Origin: DASVXQ01 sp040414855
Lineage (GTDB): Bacteria; Actinomycetota; CALGFH01
Length of the DNA: 64,000 bases
Assembly (NCBI GenBank): GCA_040414855.1
Contig: JBEDUQ010000304.1
Span: 1 to 64,000, forward strand
Direction of reading: 5' to 3'
Shown here: in pieces, positions 7,479 to 15,419 of the stretch
Position numbering within the stretch: the first letter of the stretch is position 1
Layout of the letters: each line of letters starts with the position of its first letter
The notes under the pieces: model-generated
Told to the model about the DNA's origin: nothing
Databases searched by the model: none
The model's input: only the letters and a program-made list of their open reading frames with translations
Made by a program: the position numbers and the translations under genes

Positions 7479-8915
7479 TCACGGCCCGACCGGGCCCGGG
7501 CGCAGGTCGCGCACCCGCCGGGCCTTGAGCTGGGTCCGCTCCAGCACGCCGTAGGGCAGCACCTCGACGACCGGGCGCAGCTCGCAGCGCGAGATCAGCT
7601 CGCTCTCGACCCGCTTGGCCACCACCTCGTGGTCGCCGGCCGGCACCTCGGGCCGGCACTCGACCCGCACGGTGAGCACGTCGAGCTCGCGCTCGGTGGT
7701 GACCACGATCTCGAACTCGTCGCCCACCTCGGGCACCCGCCGGACCGCGTCCTCGACGGCGCTCGGGAACAGGGACACGCCACGGATGTTCAGCATGTCG
7801 TCGGCGCGGCCGACGAAGCCGCCGACCGCCCGCGTGGTGGTGCGCCCGCAGCGGCACGGCTCCCTGGTCAGCCGGGTCATGTCGCCGACCAGGAAGCGGA
7901 GCTGCGGCGACGCCTCGGAGCAGAGGTTGGTGACCACCGAGAGGCCGGGCTCGCCGTCCGGCACCGGCTCCAGGCTGACCGGGTCGACCACCTCCCAGAT
8001 GTGGGCGTCGTCCATCACGTGCATGCTCGGCCGCTCGTCCTTGGCGGCGACCACCTCGGCGCAGGTGTGCGCCCCGGCGGTCGGGGCCGCCTCGGTGCAG
8101 CCGTAGAACTCGTGCAGATCGGCGCCCCAGGTCTCCTCCAGGCGGCGCCTGGTCGAGGGGACGGCGATCCCCGGCTCGCCGGCGCAGAACAGCACCCGCA
8201 CCGAGCTCGTGGCCGGGTCGAGGTCCAGCTCGCGCATGACCGAGGCCAGGTACAGCGCATAGGAGGGCGTGCAGGCGAGCACGGTCGGACGCAGGTCGGC
8301 GATCTGACGCGCGCGGATGCGGCTGTCGAGCCCGCCCGCGGTCAGGATCGGGATGTCCATCAGGTTCAGCGCGTAGTGGACACCCCAGAGCCAGACGTGC
8401 GGGCCGTAGCCGAACGCCAGCATGGCGCTGTCGCGACCCGGCCGCAGGCCCATCGCCCACAGCGCGCGGGCGTCCAGCCACGACCACATCCGGCGGTCGA
8501 AGCCGGTGTAGCGGAACAGCCTCGGCCGCCCGGTGGTGCCCGAGGACATGAAGGTCTGCCAGCCGCGGTCGCGCCAGGCGTCGTCGTCGACCGAGGTGTA
8601 GGTGCCCCAGGGCGGGTTGGCCTCGAGGTCGGCGGCCATGTCCTGCTTGGTGGTGACCGGGATGCGGCGGAGGTCGTCGAGCGAGCGGATGCCCTCCGAA
8701 CGCACGCCGGCCTCCGCGAGCCTCGCGCGGTAGAAGGGGATCCGCGCGCCGGCGAAGGCGACCGCGGCGCGCAGCTTCTCGAGCTGGATCTGTCGCAGCC
8801 GCTCGGGCGGGGCGGTCTCCAGCGCCGGGGCCCAGTACGCCTCGGAGCCGGGACGGTCGGGATCGCTGACGTGGCGCCAGATCGCCTCCCGCCAGACTCC
8901 CGCGGGGTCGGTCAC
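7479..8915 (-). CDS. Phenylacetate-CoA ligase-like adenylate-forming enzyme
   Basis: 478 residues, GTG start. The adenylation motif is SSGTTGRPRLFRYTG (about 128-142). A YGCTEAAPTAG segment and a C-terminal RELDVLTVRVECRPEVP region follow as in PaaK-type ligases, with the Cys-x-Cys element PCRCGRTTTRAVGG before the hinge. These enzymes activate aromatic or other carboxylates to CoA thioesters. No phenylacetate ring-oxidation genes are nearby, so the substrate may differ. It lies convergent to the Lrp gene, with 11 bases between the stops. Confidence 0.75.
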   Translation of the reverse strand: MTDPAGVWREAIWRHVSDPDRPGSEAYWAPALETAPPERLRQIQLEKLRAAVAFAGARIPFYRARLAEAGVRSEGIRSLDDLRRIPVTTKQDMAADLEANPPWGTYTSVDDDAWRDRGWQTFMSSGTTGRPRLFRYTGFDRRMWSWLDARALWAMGLRPGRDSAMLAFGYGPHVWLWGVHYALNLMDIPILTAGGLDSRIRARQIADLRPTVLACTPSYALYLASVMRELDLDPATSSVRVLFCAGEPGIAVPSTRRRLEETWGADLHEFYGCTEAAPTAGAHTCAEVVAAKDERPSMHVMDDAHIWEVVDPVSLEPVPDGEPGLSVVTNLCSEASPQLRFLVGDMTRLTREPCRCGRTTTRAVGGFVGRADDMLNIRGVSLFPSAVEDAVRRVPEVGDEFEIVVTTERELDVLTVRVECRPEVPAGDHEVVAKRVESELISRCELRPVVEVLPYGVLERTQLKARRVRDLRPGPVGP

Positions 8916-9057
8916 GTCCCCGCGAACGGTGATGCCGCCGGCGCAGGGGCCAGGCGGCCGCCCTCCGGACCAAGGGCGGCCGCCGGCCCCACCCGGCCGT
9001 GGCTGTCCGCCAAGTGCAACGGCCAGGCTGTGGCGGCGAGGCTGGCCGGCATCGCCG

Positions 9058-9201
9058 TCAAGTTCGGGGATCGCGGCGACGGCCCTCCAGCCGCCAAGCG
9101 CGACCTGGTTCAGGGACCTGCCATGAGCGGGGGTTCGGGCGGCCGATGGCCATGCCGGTGCTCTGGTCGGCCCCGGTCACGAACGCAACGTGGTCAGCCA
9201 T
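9058..9201 (-). pseudogene. Possible short-chain dehydrogenase start remnant
   Basis: A 47-residue frame begins MADHVAFVTGADQSTGMAIG. This resembles the Rossmann beta-1/glycine loop of short-chain dehydrogenases (VTGAxxxxGxAIxR), and the start sits behind GGGAGAG. The frame loses similarity at once and stops at 9058-9060. The remaining 0.4 kb between the ligase and OsmC genes (8916-9339) has no other recognisable gene. The best reading is the 5' end of a deleted gene; chance similarity is not excluded. Confidence 0.4.
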
Positions 9202-9339
9202 CAGCTCTCCCGGATCTGGGGACCCCCACCCGTTCCGCACTCGAAAGTTAGGCAGAATCGATGCCGATCGTCAATGCCTTGCCCAGTGTGCGCTACGATC
9301 GACTGGTGCACCGTAGGCCGGTCAACCAGGGAGGCGCGG

Positions 9340-9843
9340 GTGGGAGGGCAACCCCAGCGGACCAAGCCCGAACAGCGGGCTCACCACTACCGGCTCGAGG
9401 TCGACTGGACCGGCAACCGCGGCCAGGGCACCAGCGGCTACCGTGCCTACGACCGCAGCCACCAGGTCGGCGGCGAGGGCAAGCCGCCGATCCCGGGCTC
9501 GTCCGACCCGGCCTTCCGCGGCGAGCCGGACCGCTGGAACCCGGAGGAGCTGCTGGTCGCCTCGCTCTCGCAATGCCACATGCTGTGGTTCCTGCACCTG
9601 GCCGCGGTCGCGGGCGTGGTGGTGGTCGCCTACACCGACCAGCCCGAGGGGACCATGATCGAGGACCTCCCCAGCGGCGGCGGCCGCTTCAGCGAGGTGG
9701 TCCTGCGGCCCCTGGTGACCGTGGCCGACGCCGCGATGGTCGAGCGCGCCGGAGCGCTCCACGAGCGCGCGCACCAGCTCTGCTACATCGCGAACTCGGT
9801 CAACTTTCCGGTCCGCCACGAGCCGGTCACGGCGGTCGCCTGA
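9340..9843 (+). CDS. OsmC/Ohr-family protein
   Basis: 167 residues. GTG start at 9340, with GGGAGG 8-13 bases upstream; the frame upstream is unrelated. The core has WNPEELLVASLSQCHMLWFL with the conserved first Cys of OsmC/Ohr proteins. The second half ends in CYIANSVNFPVRHEP, which holds the second Cys position (AHQLCYIA). These proteins reduce organic and lipid hydroperoxides through two active-site cysteines. It is followed by the proteasome activator gene 38 bases downstream. Confidence 0.8.
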   Translation: MGGQPQRTKPEQRAHHYRLEVDWTGNRGQGTSGYRAYDRSHQVGGEGKPPIPGSSDPAFRGEPDRWNPEELLVASLSQCHMLWFLHLAAVAGVVVVAYTDQPEGTMIEDLPSGGGRFSEVVLRPLVTVADAAMVERAGALHERAHQLCYIANSVNFPVRHEPVTAVA

Positions 9844-9881
9844 CGCCGTGGCCGTCCAGGCCGCTGTGGCAAGATGGGTTC

Positions 9882-10388
9882 ATGTCCGAGAACACTTCCC
9901 AGCAGCATCCCGAGATCGTCGTGGTCCCGCGGAGAGCACCCGAGGACCAGCGGCAGGCGGCCGCCGAGACCGAGACCGTCTCCAGCCCCGCCAAGGTCAT
10001 GCGCATCGGCTCGATGGTGCGGCAGCTGCTCGAGGAGGTCCGGCAGGCGCCGCTGGACGACGCCGGTCGCGCCAGGCTCAAGGAGATCCTCGACATCTCC
10101 CTGCGCGAGCTGGCTGACAGCCTGTCGCCCGACCTGGCGGCCGAGCTGGACCGGATCACCCTGCCGCTCGAGGCCCAGACACCCAGCGAGCCGGAGCTGC
10201 GGATCGCGCAGGCCCAGCTGGTCGGCTGGCTGGAGGGCCTGTTCCACGGCATCCAGGCGACCCTGTTCGCGCAGCAGATGGCGGCCCGCAACCAGCTCCA
10301 GGAGATGCGCGGCCGTGGCCTGCCCGGGACGCCCGGTGCCCAGGCGGCGCGTGAAGAGGACCGCTCGCTCGGCGGGACCTACCTCTAG
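9882..10388 (+). CDS. bpa: Bacterial proteasome activator Bpa
   Basis: 168 residues. It contains SPAKVMRIGSMVRQLLEEVR, the central ELRIAQAQLVGWLEGLFHG and ATLFAQQMAARNQLQEMR, matching mycobacterial Bpa (DUF2587) closely. The protein ends in GGTYL, the C-terminal Tyr-Leu tail that docks into the 20S proteasome alpha-ring pockets. Bpa forms a dodecameric ring and feeds unfolded substrates to the proteasome without ATP. The start is the ATG at 9882, and CAAGAT lies 6 bases before it, so the mRNA may be leaderless. Its presence implies 20S proteasome genes elsewhere in the genome. Confidence 0.92.
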   Translation: MSENTSQQHPEIVVVPRRAPEDQRQAAAETETVSSPAKVMRIGSMVRQLLEEVRQAPLDDAGRARLKEILDISLRELADSLSPDLAAELDRITLPLEAQTPSEPELRIAQAQLVGWLEGLFHGIQATLFAQQMAARNQLQEMRGRGLPGTPGAQAAREEDRSLGGTYL

Positions 10389-10467
10389 CCTCTAGCCGGG
10401 TCGCCCGCCGGCCAGCCGAGTCGCCTCGCCGCTCGCCGAGTCGTCCCTGGCTTATCGGGCCGCGAAC

Positions 10468-11244
10468 TCAGAGCGTGGGGACCCTGGCGCGGTAACGCCT
10501 CGCCAGCTCGGCGTTGTACCCGTCGCCACCAGGGCTGTTCGAGCTGCGCCAGAGCGGCAGCTCGACCCCGCCGGCGGCGGCGCGGTCGACCAGGCCCGCC
10601 AGCAGCAGGTTCCACAGATAGACCGAGGCCAGCGACGACAGCGGCCCGGTGACCGTCTGATCGCGGCGGTATGCGGCGTCCCCTGGCGGAACCAGCGTGT
10701 CGATCACGAAATCGGCCACCTCGTCCAGCTTGACCCCGGCCCGCGCCAGAGCCTGCCGCAGGTGCGGCAGCGAGGTGACCGCGACCACCTCGACCCCGGC
10801 GGCCCGCAGGCACTGCGCCAGCTCGACCGGGACCGGGTTCGCTCCCGAGGTCGAGAACACGAACGCCAGCTCGCCCGGGCGCGGCTCGGCCGCCGCGACC
10901 AGCACCGCCGCCAGACCGCTGCCGCGCTCGATCAGGCTCGACGCCAGACCGCCGGAGAGCGGCAGCAGGCCAGGATGGTAGACGGGCTTGACGCAGGCGA
11001 GCCCGCCGGCCCGGTAGAAGGTCTCGAGCACCAGCGCCATCGAGTGGCCGGTCCCCGCGGTCAGCAGCACCCCGCCGGAGACGATCACCTCCAGCGCCCG
11101 GTCGGCCACGCGGTCGAGCACGCCGCGGTTGTGCGCCCCCACCGCCTCCAGGTGCGCGCGCATCAGCTCGCCGAAGTCGCCGGACGCAGCGCCCGATCCG
11201 GGCGGGGGCGCGACGCCATCTACGTCCCGTGACCCGGCGGCCAT
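10468..11244 (-). CDS. SIS-domain protein, UPF0309-like
   Basis: 258 residues, a single sugar-isomerase (SIS) domain. The phosphosugar-binding loop is LLTAGTGHSMALVLETFYRAGG, and FVFSTSGANPVPVELA supplies the Ser/Thr pair that contacts a sugar phosphate. The C-terminal SSNSPGGDGYN is characteristic of the UPF0309 group. Members are predicted isomerases or regulators for phosphosugars. The gene lies next to a Fur gene on the same strand (19 bases between them) and divergent to alpha-mannosidase across the Fur promoter. Role unknown. Confidence 0.75.
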   Translation of the reverse strand: MAAGSRDVDGVAPPPGSGAASGDFGELMRAHLEAVGAHNRGVLDRVADRALEVIVSGGVLLTAGTGHSMALVLETFYRAGGLACVKPVYHPGLLPLSGGLASSLIERGSGLAAVLVAAAEPRPGELAFVFSTSGANPVPVELAQCLRAAGVEVVAVTSLPHLRQALARAGVKLDEVADFVIDTLVPPGDAAYRRDQTVTGPLSSLASVYLWNLLLAGLVDRAAAGGVELPLWRSSNSPGGDGYNAELARRYRARVPTL

Positions 11245-11263
11245 CTCGAGACCTCCCCGTCGC

Positions 11264-11713
11264 TCAGCCCCGGCCGCGTGCCTGGCAGCCAGAGCAGAGG
11301 CCCCAGAACGTCACGTCGGCCTCGTCGATGGTGAAGCCCGCGTCGCCGGCGGGTTTCAGGCATGGCGCGCGGCCAACCACGCAGTCGACGTCCGCGACCC
11401 GGCCGCACCGCCGGCAGACCAGGTGATGGTGGTTGTCACCCACCCGGCGCTCGAAGCGGGCCGGCGAGCCCGCCGGCTCGATGCGCCGCACCAGGCCGGC
11501 CCGCTCGAAGACGCGCAGCACGTCGTAGACGGCCTGGGTCGACACCGCGCCGAGCCGCGAGCGGGCGGCGGTGACGATCTGCTCCACATCGGGGTGGTCC
11601 AGCTCGCCGACCGAGGCGAGCACGGCGAGCCGGGGCGCGGTCACCCGAAGCCGCGCACCGCGCAGCAACACGACGTCCTCGACCGGATGGGCCGGGGTGG
11701 GTCTGGTGGTCAT
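11264..11713 (-). CDS. Fur-family metalloregulator
   Basis: 149 residues from the ATG at 11713. The winged-helix N-terminus contains LRVTAPRLAVLASVGEL and the recognition region STQAVYDVLRVFERAGLV. The dimer/metal domain has the His cluster GDNHHHLVCRRCG and two CxxC pairs (CRRC, CSGC) for structural zinc. The protein is of the FurA/PerR/Nur class; the metal cannot be assigned. Its promoter contains a perfect palindrome over the -35 element, indicating autoregulation. The SIS gene follows on the same transcript. Confidence 0.85.
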   Translation of the reverse strand: MTTRPTPAHPVEDVVLLRGARLRVTAPRLAVLASVGELDHPDVEQIVTAARSRLGAVSTQAVYDVLRVFERAGLVRRIEPAGSPARFERRVGDNHHHLVCRRCGRVADVDCVVGRAPCLKPAGDAGFTIDEADVTFWGLCSGCQARGRG

Positions 11714-11723
11714 CACACCGCGT

Positions 11724-11752
11724 ACTCTACGGCGCTGTCTTGAACGGTTCAA
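11724..11752 (-). promoter_or_regulatory. Promoter of the Fur gene
   Basis: On the minus strand, TTGAAC (11752-11747) and TAGAGT (11729-11724) are separated by exactly 17 bp, 10 bases ahead of the start codon. This is a good primary-sigma promoter. Confidence 0.6.
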
Positions 11753-11753
11753 G
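11739..11753. promoter_or_regulatory. Fur-type operator palindrome
   Basis: CTTGAAC-G-GTTCAAG is a perfect 7-1-7 palindrome covering the -35 of the Fur promoter. Position and symmetry fit a Fur-family autorepression site. Confidence 0.65.
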
Positions 11754-11784
11754 AAAGCGACGGTGTCAACAGGGTCGCTCCGGG

Positions 11785-11790
11785 TACGCT
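11785..11790 (+). promoter_or_regulatory. -10 element TACGCT, leaderless start of alpha-mannosidase
   Basis: TACGCT ends 6 bases before the ATG at 11797 and no ribosome site is present, so transcription probably begins at or next to the start codon. Confidence 0.45.
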
Positions 11791-11796
11791 TGGTGG

Positions 11797-14502
11797 ATGC
11801 CAGCCAGCCAGCCCCGCGTCGTGTACCTGGTCCCCCACACGCACTGGGACCGCGAGTGGTACGAACCCTTCCAGCGCTTCCGCATGCGCCTGGTCGACCT
11901 GCTCGACCACGTGCTGGACCGCGCCGAGGCGGACCCGGCCTACCGCTTCACCATGGACGGGCAGATGGCCGCCATCGAGGACTACCTGGAGATCCGGCCC
12001 GAGGCGGCCGACCGCGTGCGCGCGCTGGTCGAAGCCGGCCAGCTCGCGATCGGCCCGTGGCAGATCCTCTCCGACGAGTTCCTCGCCTCCGGCGAGACCC
12101 TGGTCCGCAACCTGGAGCGGGGCCTGCGCTCCGCCGTGCGGCTCGGCGGCGCCATGCGGGTCGGCTACCTTCCCGACGAGTTCGGCCACGCGGCCCAGAT
12201 GCCACAGATCATGCGACGCGCGGGCTTCGAGCACGCCACGGTCTGGCGCGGGGTGCCGTCGTCGATCGGCAACCACGTGTTCCTGTGGTCGGCCCCGGAC
12301 GGCTCGACCGTCCGCGCCGAGTACCTGCCGCTCGGCTACGGCAACGCGGCGCTGCTGCTGGAGCTGCCCGACCGGCTCGCCGAGCGGGTGCGGCAGCTCG
12401 AGGAGCGCATGCTGCCGTTCTTCGAGGACGGTGGCGCGCTGCTGGCGATGTACGGCGAGGACCATTTCAAGCCGCTCGACGACCTCATGGACGTGCTGAC
12501 CGCGATCAACGCCGCCCAGGACAGCTACCGGATCGAGACCTCCACGCTCAGCGGCTACATCGCCGAAACCGCCGGCGGCGACGGTGCCACCGAGAGCACC
12601 GCACTGCCCTCCTGGCGCGGTGAGCTGCGCTCCAGCGCCCGCGCCAACGTGCTGATGGGCGTGCTGTCGGCGCGGCTGCACCTGAAGGCGTCGCTCGGTC
12701 GCGCCGAGCGGCTGCTCGAACGCTACGCCGAGCCGCTGAACGCCTTGCACGCCAGGCACTGGCCGGCGCGCTTCCTGGAAGTGGGCTGGAACAAGGTGAT
12801 CGACAGCTCCGGCCACGACTCGATCACCGGCTGCGGCGCCGACAGCGTCGCGCAGCAGGTCGCCGCCCGGCTGGCCGAGGCCGAGCAGATCGGCACCGGC
12901 CTGCGCGACCGGGTCGCCGCCGAGGTCGCCGCGTCGGTGCCGGCCGGCGGCGTGGCGGTGCTCAACCCCTCTCCGGTCCCGCGCGAAGGGATCGTCGAGC
13001 TCGACGTCGAGGTCCCGGCCTCCTGGGACGAGGTCGCGGTCGAGCTGCCCGACGGGCGATTGCTGGCCACCCAGGAGGTGGGCCGCTCCTCGCCGGTGCG
13101 CTACGGATTCGAGGCGCTGCCGGAGCCCAGGCGCCTGGAGCGGCAAGAGCCGGAGCGCCGCCGCCTGCTCGCAAGCGTGCCCGTGCCGCCACTCGGCTGG
13201 ACGGCCCTCCGACCGCGACAGGGAGGCGGCGGGCTGCCGGCCGCCGGTCCGGTAACGCTGCACGGCAACCGCATCGCCAACGGGCTGGTCGAGGTCACCG
13301 TGCGCGCCGACGGCTGCCTGCTGGTCAGCGGCGGCGGGGCGACCCTCGACGGGGTCGCCCGCCTGGTCGACGGCGGCGACGCCGGCGACAGCTACAACTA
13401 CGCCCCGCCAGCCACCGACCTGGAGGTCAGCGAGCCGGTCGCGGTCGAGCTGACGCCGCTGGCCGCCGGGCCGCTGCGCGCCGCGGTCGAGGTTGTGCGG
13501 ACCTATCGCTGGCCGCGCGGCCTGGACGGCCCCGGCGGGCTGGAGGGCACCGCCCGGGCGAGCGAGGCCGACGAGCTGGTGGACGTGCCGGTCACGACCA
13601 CCGTCGAGCTGCGCGCGGGCGAGCCGTTCGTGCGGCTGCGGGTGGCGTTCGACAACCCCTGCGTGCAGCACCGCCTGCGACTGCACGTGCCTCTGGCCAC
13701 CGCGGCCGACGGCTCGGCGGCGGAGGGGCAGTTCGCGGTGGTGGAGCGCGGGCGCGGCGGCGAGGGCGGCCACGGCGAGGTGCCGCTGCCGACCTTCCCC
13801 GCCCGCGGCTTCGTCGCCGCCGGCGGCACCGCCGTGCTGCTCGACCACGCGAGCGAGTACGAGCTGGTTGCCGGGGACGCGCTGGGCGCCGCGGGCGCGG
13901 CGGGCGCAGAGGCAGGCGGCGACCTGACCGGCGGGGGCGCCGCGGGCGGCACGGGCACCGCGGGCGGCACGGCCACCGCGGGCACCGAGCTGGCGATCAC
14001 CCTGCTGCGCTCGACCGGGCTGATCAGCCGCGACACCAACCCCTACAGGCTCGAGCCGGCGGGCCCCGAGCTGCCGATCCCGGAGGCGCAGTGCGTCGGG
14101 CCGGTCAGCGACACCCTGGCGGTCCTGCCCGCCGCGGGCGAGGACCTGCTCGCCCAGGCCGAGCGGTACCGCCACGACCTGGTGGTCGCCGCCGGCACCG
14201 GAACGGAGGGCCCGCTTCGCGAGGCCGCCGGGCTGGAGGTCGCGGGCGACGGGGGCACGGTGCTCTCCTCGCTGCGCCGCCGCGACGGCTGGCTGGAGCT
14301 GCGGTTGGTGCGCGAGCGCCCCAACGCCGGCACCGCGACCGTCATCGGCCCGTTCACCGAGGCTCGCGACTGCGATCTGCTCGGCCGGCCCGGAGCGTCC
14401 CTCAACCTCGTCGGGCCCGGCCCGGACCCCGGAGCCGCCGCCGGAGGCAGGCTCGAGCTCGAGCTCGGACCGTGGGAGATCCGCACGGTTCAGCTCAGGT
14501 GA
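11797..14502 (+). CDS. Glycoside hydrolase family 38 alpha-mannosidase
   Basis: 901 residues, start at 11797. The N-terminal catalytic domain opens with VVYLVPHTHWDREWYEPFQ (zinc His and Asp) and holds the nucleophile loop GYLPDEFGHAAQMPQIM. MYGEDHFKPL and HDSITGCGAD complete the GH38 signature. The remaining beta-sandwich domains (about 380-900) follow the MngB-like plan, with an Ala/Gly-rich insertion around 13880-13985. There is no signal peptide, so it is cytoplasmic and acts on imported mannosides or manno-oligosaccharides. No transporter is adjacent. It is divergent from the Fur gene across a shared regulatory region. Confidence 0.88.
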   Translation: MPASQPRVVYLVPHTHWDREWYEPFQRFRMRLVDLLDHVLDRAEADPAYRFTMDGQMAAIEDYLEIRPEAADRVRALVEAGQLAIGPWQILSDEFLASGETLVRNLERGLRSAVRLGGAMRVGYLPDEFGHAAQMPQIMRRAGFEHATVWRGVPSSIGNHVFLWSAPDGSTVRAEYLPLGYGNAALLLELPDRLAERVRQLEERMLPFFEDGGALLAMYGEDHFKPLDDLMDVLTAINAAQDSYRIETSTLSGYIAETAGGDGATESTALPSWRGELRSSARANVLMGVLSARLHLKASLGRAERLLERYAEPLNALHARHWPARFLEVGWNKVIDSSGHDSITGCGADSVAQQVAARLAEAEQIGTGLRDRVAAEVAASVPAGGVAVLNPSPVPREGIVELDVEVPASWDEVAVELPDGRLLATQEVGRSSPVRYGFEALPEPRRLERQEPERRRLLASVPVPPLGWTALRPRQGGGGLPAAGPVTLHGNRIANGLVEVTVRADGCLLVSGGGATLDGVARLVDGGDAGDSYNYAPPATDLEVSEPVAVELTPLAAGPLRAAVEVVRTYRWPRGLDGPGGLEGTARASEADELVDVPVTTTVELRAGEPFVRLRVAFDNPCVQHRLRLHVPLATAADGSAAEGQFAVVERGRGGEGGHGEVPLPTFPARGFVAAGGTAVLLDHASEYELVAGDALGAAGAAGAEAGGDLTGGGAAGGTGTAGGTATAGTELAITLLRSTGLISRDTNPYRLEPAGPELPIPEAQCVGPVSDTLAVLPAAGEDLLAQAERYRHDLVVAAGTGTEGPLREAAGLEVAGDGGTVLSSLRRRDGWLELRLVRERPNAGTATVIGPFTEARDCDLLGRPGASLNLVGPGPDPGAAAGGRLELELGPWEIRTVQLR

Positions 14503-14659
14503 GCGGGACCTTGCAACCGCGCCACCCGGTGACTCCCGACCACTTTGACACGGAACGCGCGGCGCACTACGTTTCACTCCCCGATCAAAGACTTGCAGAG
14601 ATTGCGGTCTTCGAGAGCTTTCCCCCATATAACGGTCTCATCTGGAGGAACCCCCAGAA

Positions 14660-15412
14660 ATGTGCCGGCTCCTGGCCTTCGTTTCCAACCGAGCGACGAC
14701 CGCCCGCAAGCTCGTGGGCGAGCGCGAGTTCGAGTCTTTTCTCGGGCTGTCGTTCGAGCACGGCGACGGCTGGGGCATCGGCTGGCACGACGGCGACGGC
14801 GAGCTGAACGTCGAGAAGGACGTCGAGGCGGCGCACGCCAGCGACCTGCTCGACAAGCTGGCCCGCACCACCGAGATGGACGCGATGGTGCTGCACCTCC
14901 GCAAGGCGAGCCCGGGGATGGGGGTCACCTTCGAGAACACCCATCCGTTCTCCAGCGGCAAGCTCGCCTTCGCGCACAACGGCTGGATCCGGCCGGCCGC
15001 CGAGCTGAAGCGGCTGCTGGCGCCCGCGGCGCGCGACGCGCTGCGCGGCACCACCGACTCGGAGCGCTACTTCAAGCTCCTGCTCGCCCAGGTCGAGGAG
15101 GCCGGCTCGGTCGAGCTCGCGCTGCCCAAGCTGCTCGAGCGGGTGCGCGGCTCGTTCCGCTACACCGCGCTCAACTTCGTGCTGCTGACCGAGCGCCGCC
15201 TCTACGCGGTCTGCGACTTCAGCCAGGAGGCGGCCAACCGCCGCGGCGACCCGGACTACTACACCCTCGGCTACCGGCGCACCGCCGGCTCCGTGGTGGT
15301 CGGCTCGTCCGGGTCCTGGGGCGACCGCCCGAGCTGGGCAAGCCTGGCCAACCACCAGGCACTGGTGGTCGACCGGGACAGCCTCCAGACCAGGCTGCTC
15401 CAGGTCGGCTGA
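14660..15412 (+). CDS. Class II glutamine amidotransferase
   Basis: 250 residues. The protein begins MCRLLAFVSN, giving the nucleophilic Cys after removal of Met1. GWGIGWHD, VLHLRKASPGM, THPFSSGKLAFAHNGWI and the late YTLGYRR follow the Ntn-hydrolase glutaminase fold. A CTGGAGGA site precedes the ATG. Proteins of this size (YafJ/EgtC-like) act as stand-alone glutaminases or gamma-glutamyl hydrolases. EgtC of ergothioneine synthesis is one possibility, but no egt genes flank it, so the specific role stays open. Confidence 0.8.
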   Translation: MCRLLAFVSNRATTARKLVGEREFESFLGLSFEHGDGWGIGWHDGDGELNVEKDVEAAHASDLLDKLARTTEMDAMVLHLRKASPGMGVTFENTHPFSSGKLAFAHNGWIRPAAELKRLLAPAARDALRGTTDSERYFKLLLAQVEEAGSVELALPKLLERVRGSFRYTALNFVLLTERRLYAVCDFSQEAANRRGDPDYYTLGYRRTAGSVVVGSSGSWGDRPSWASLANHQALVVDRDSLQTRLLQVG

Positions 15413-15419
15413 GCCGGCA

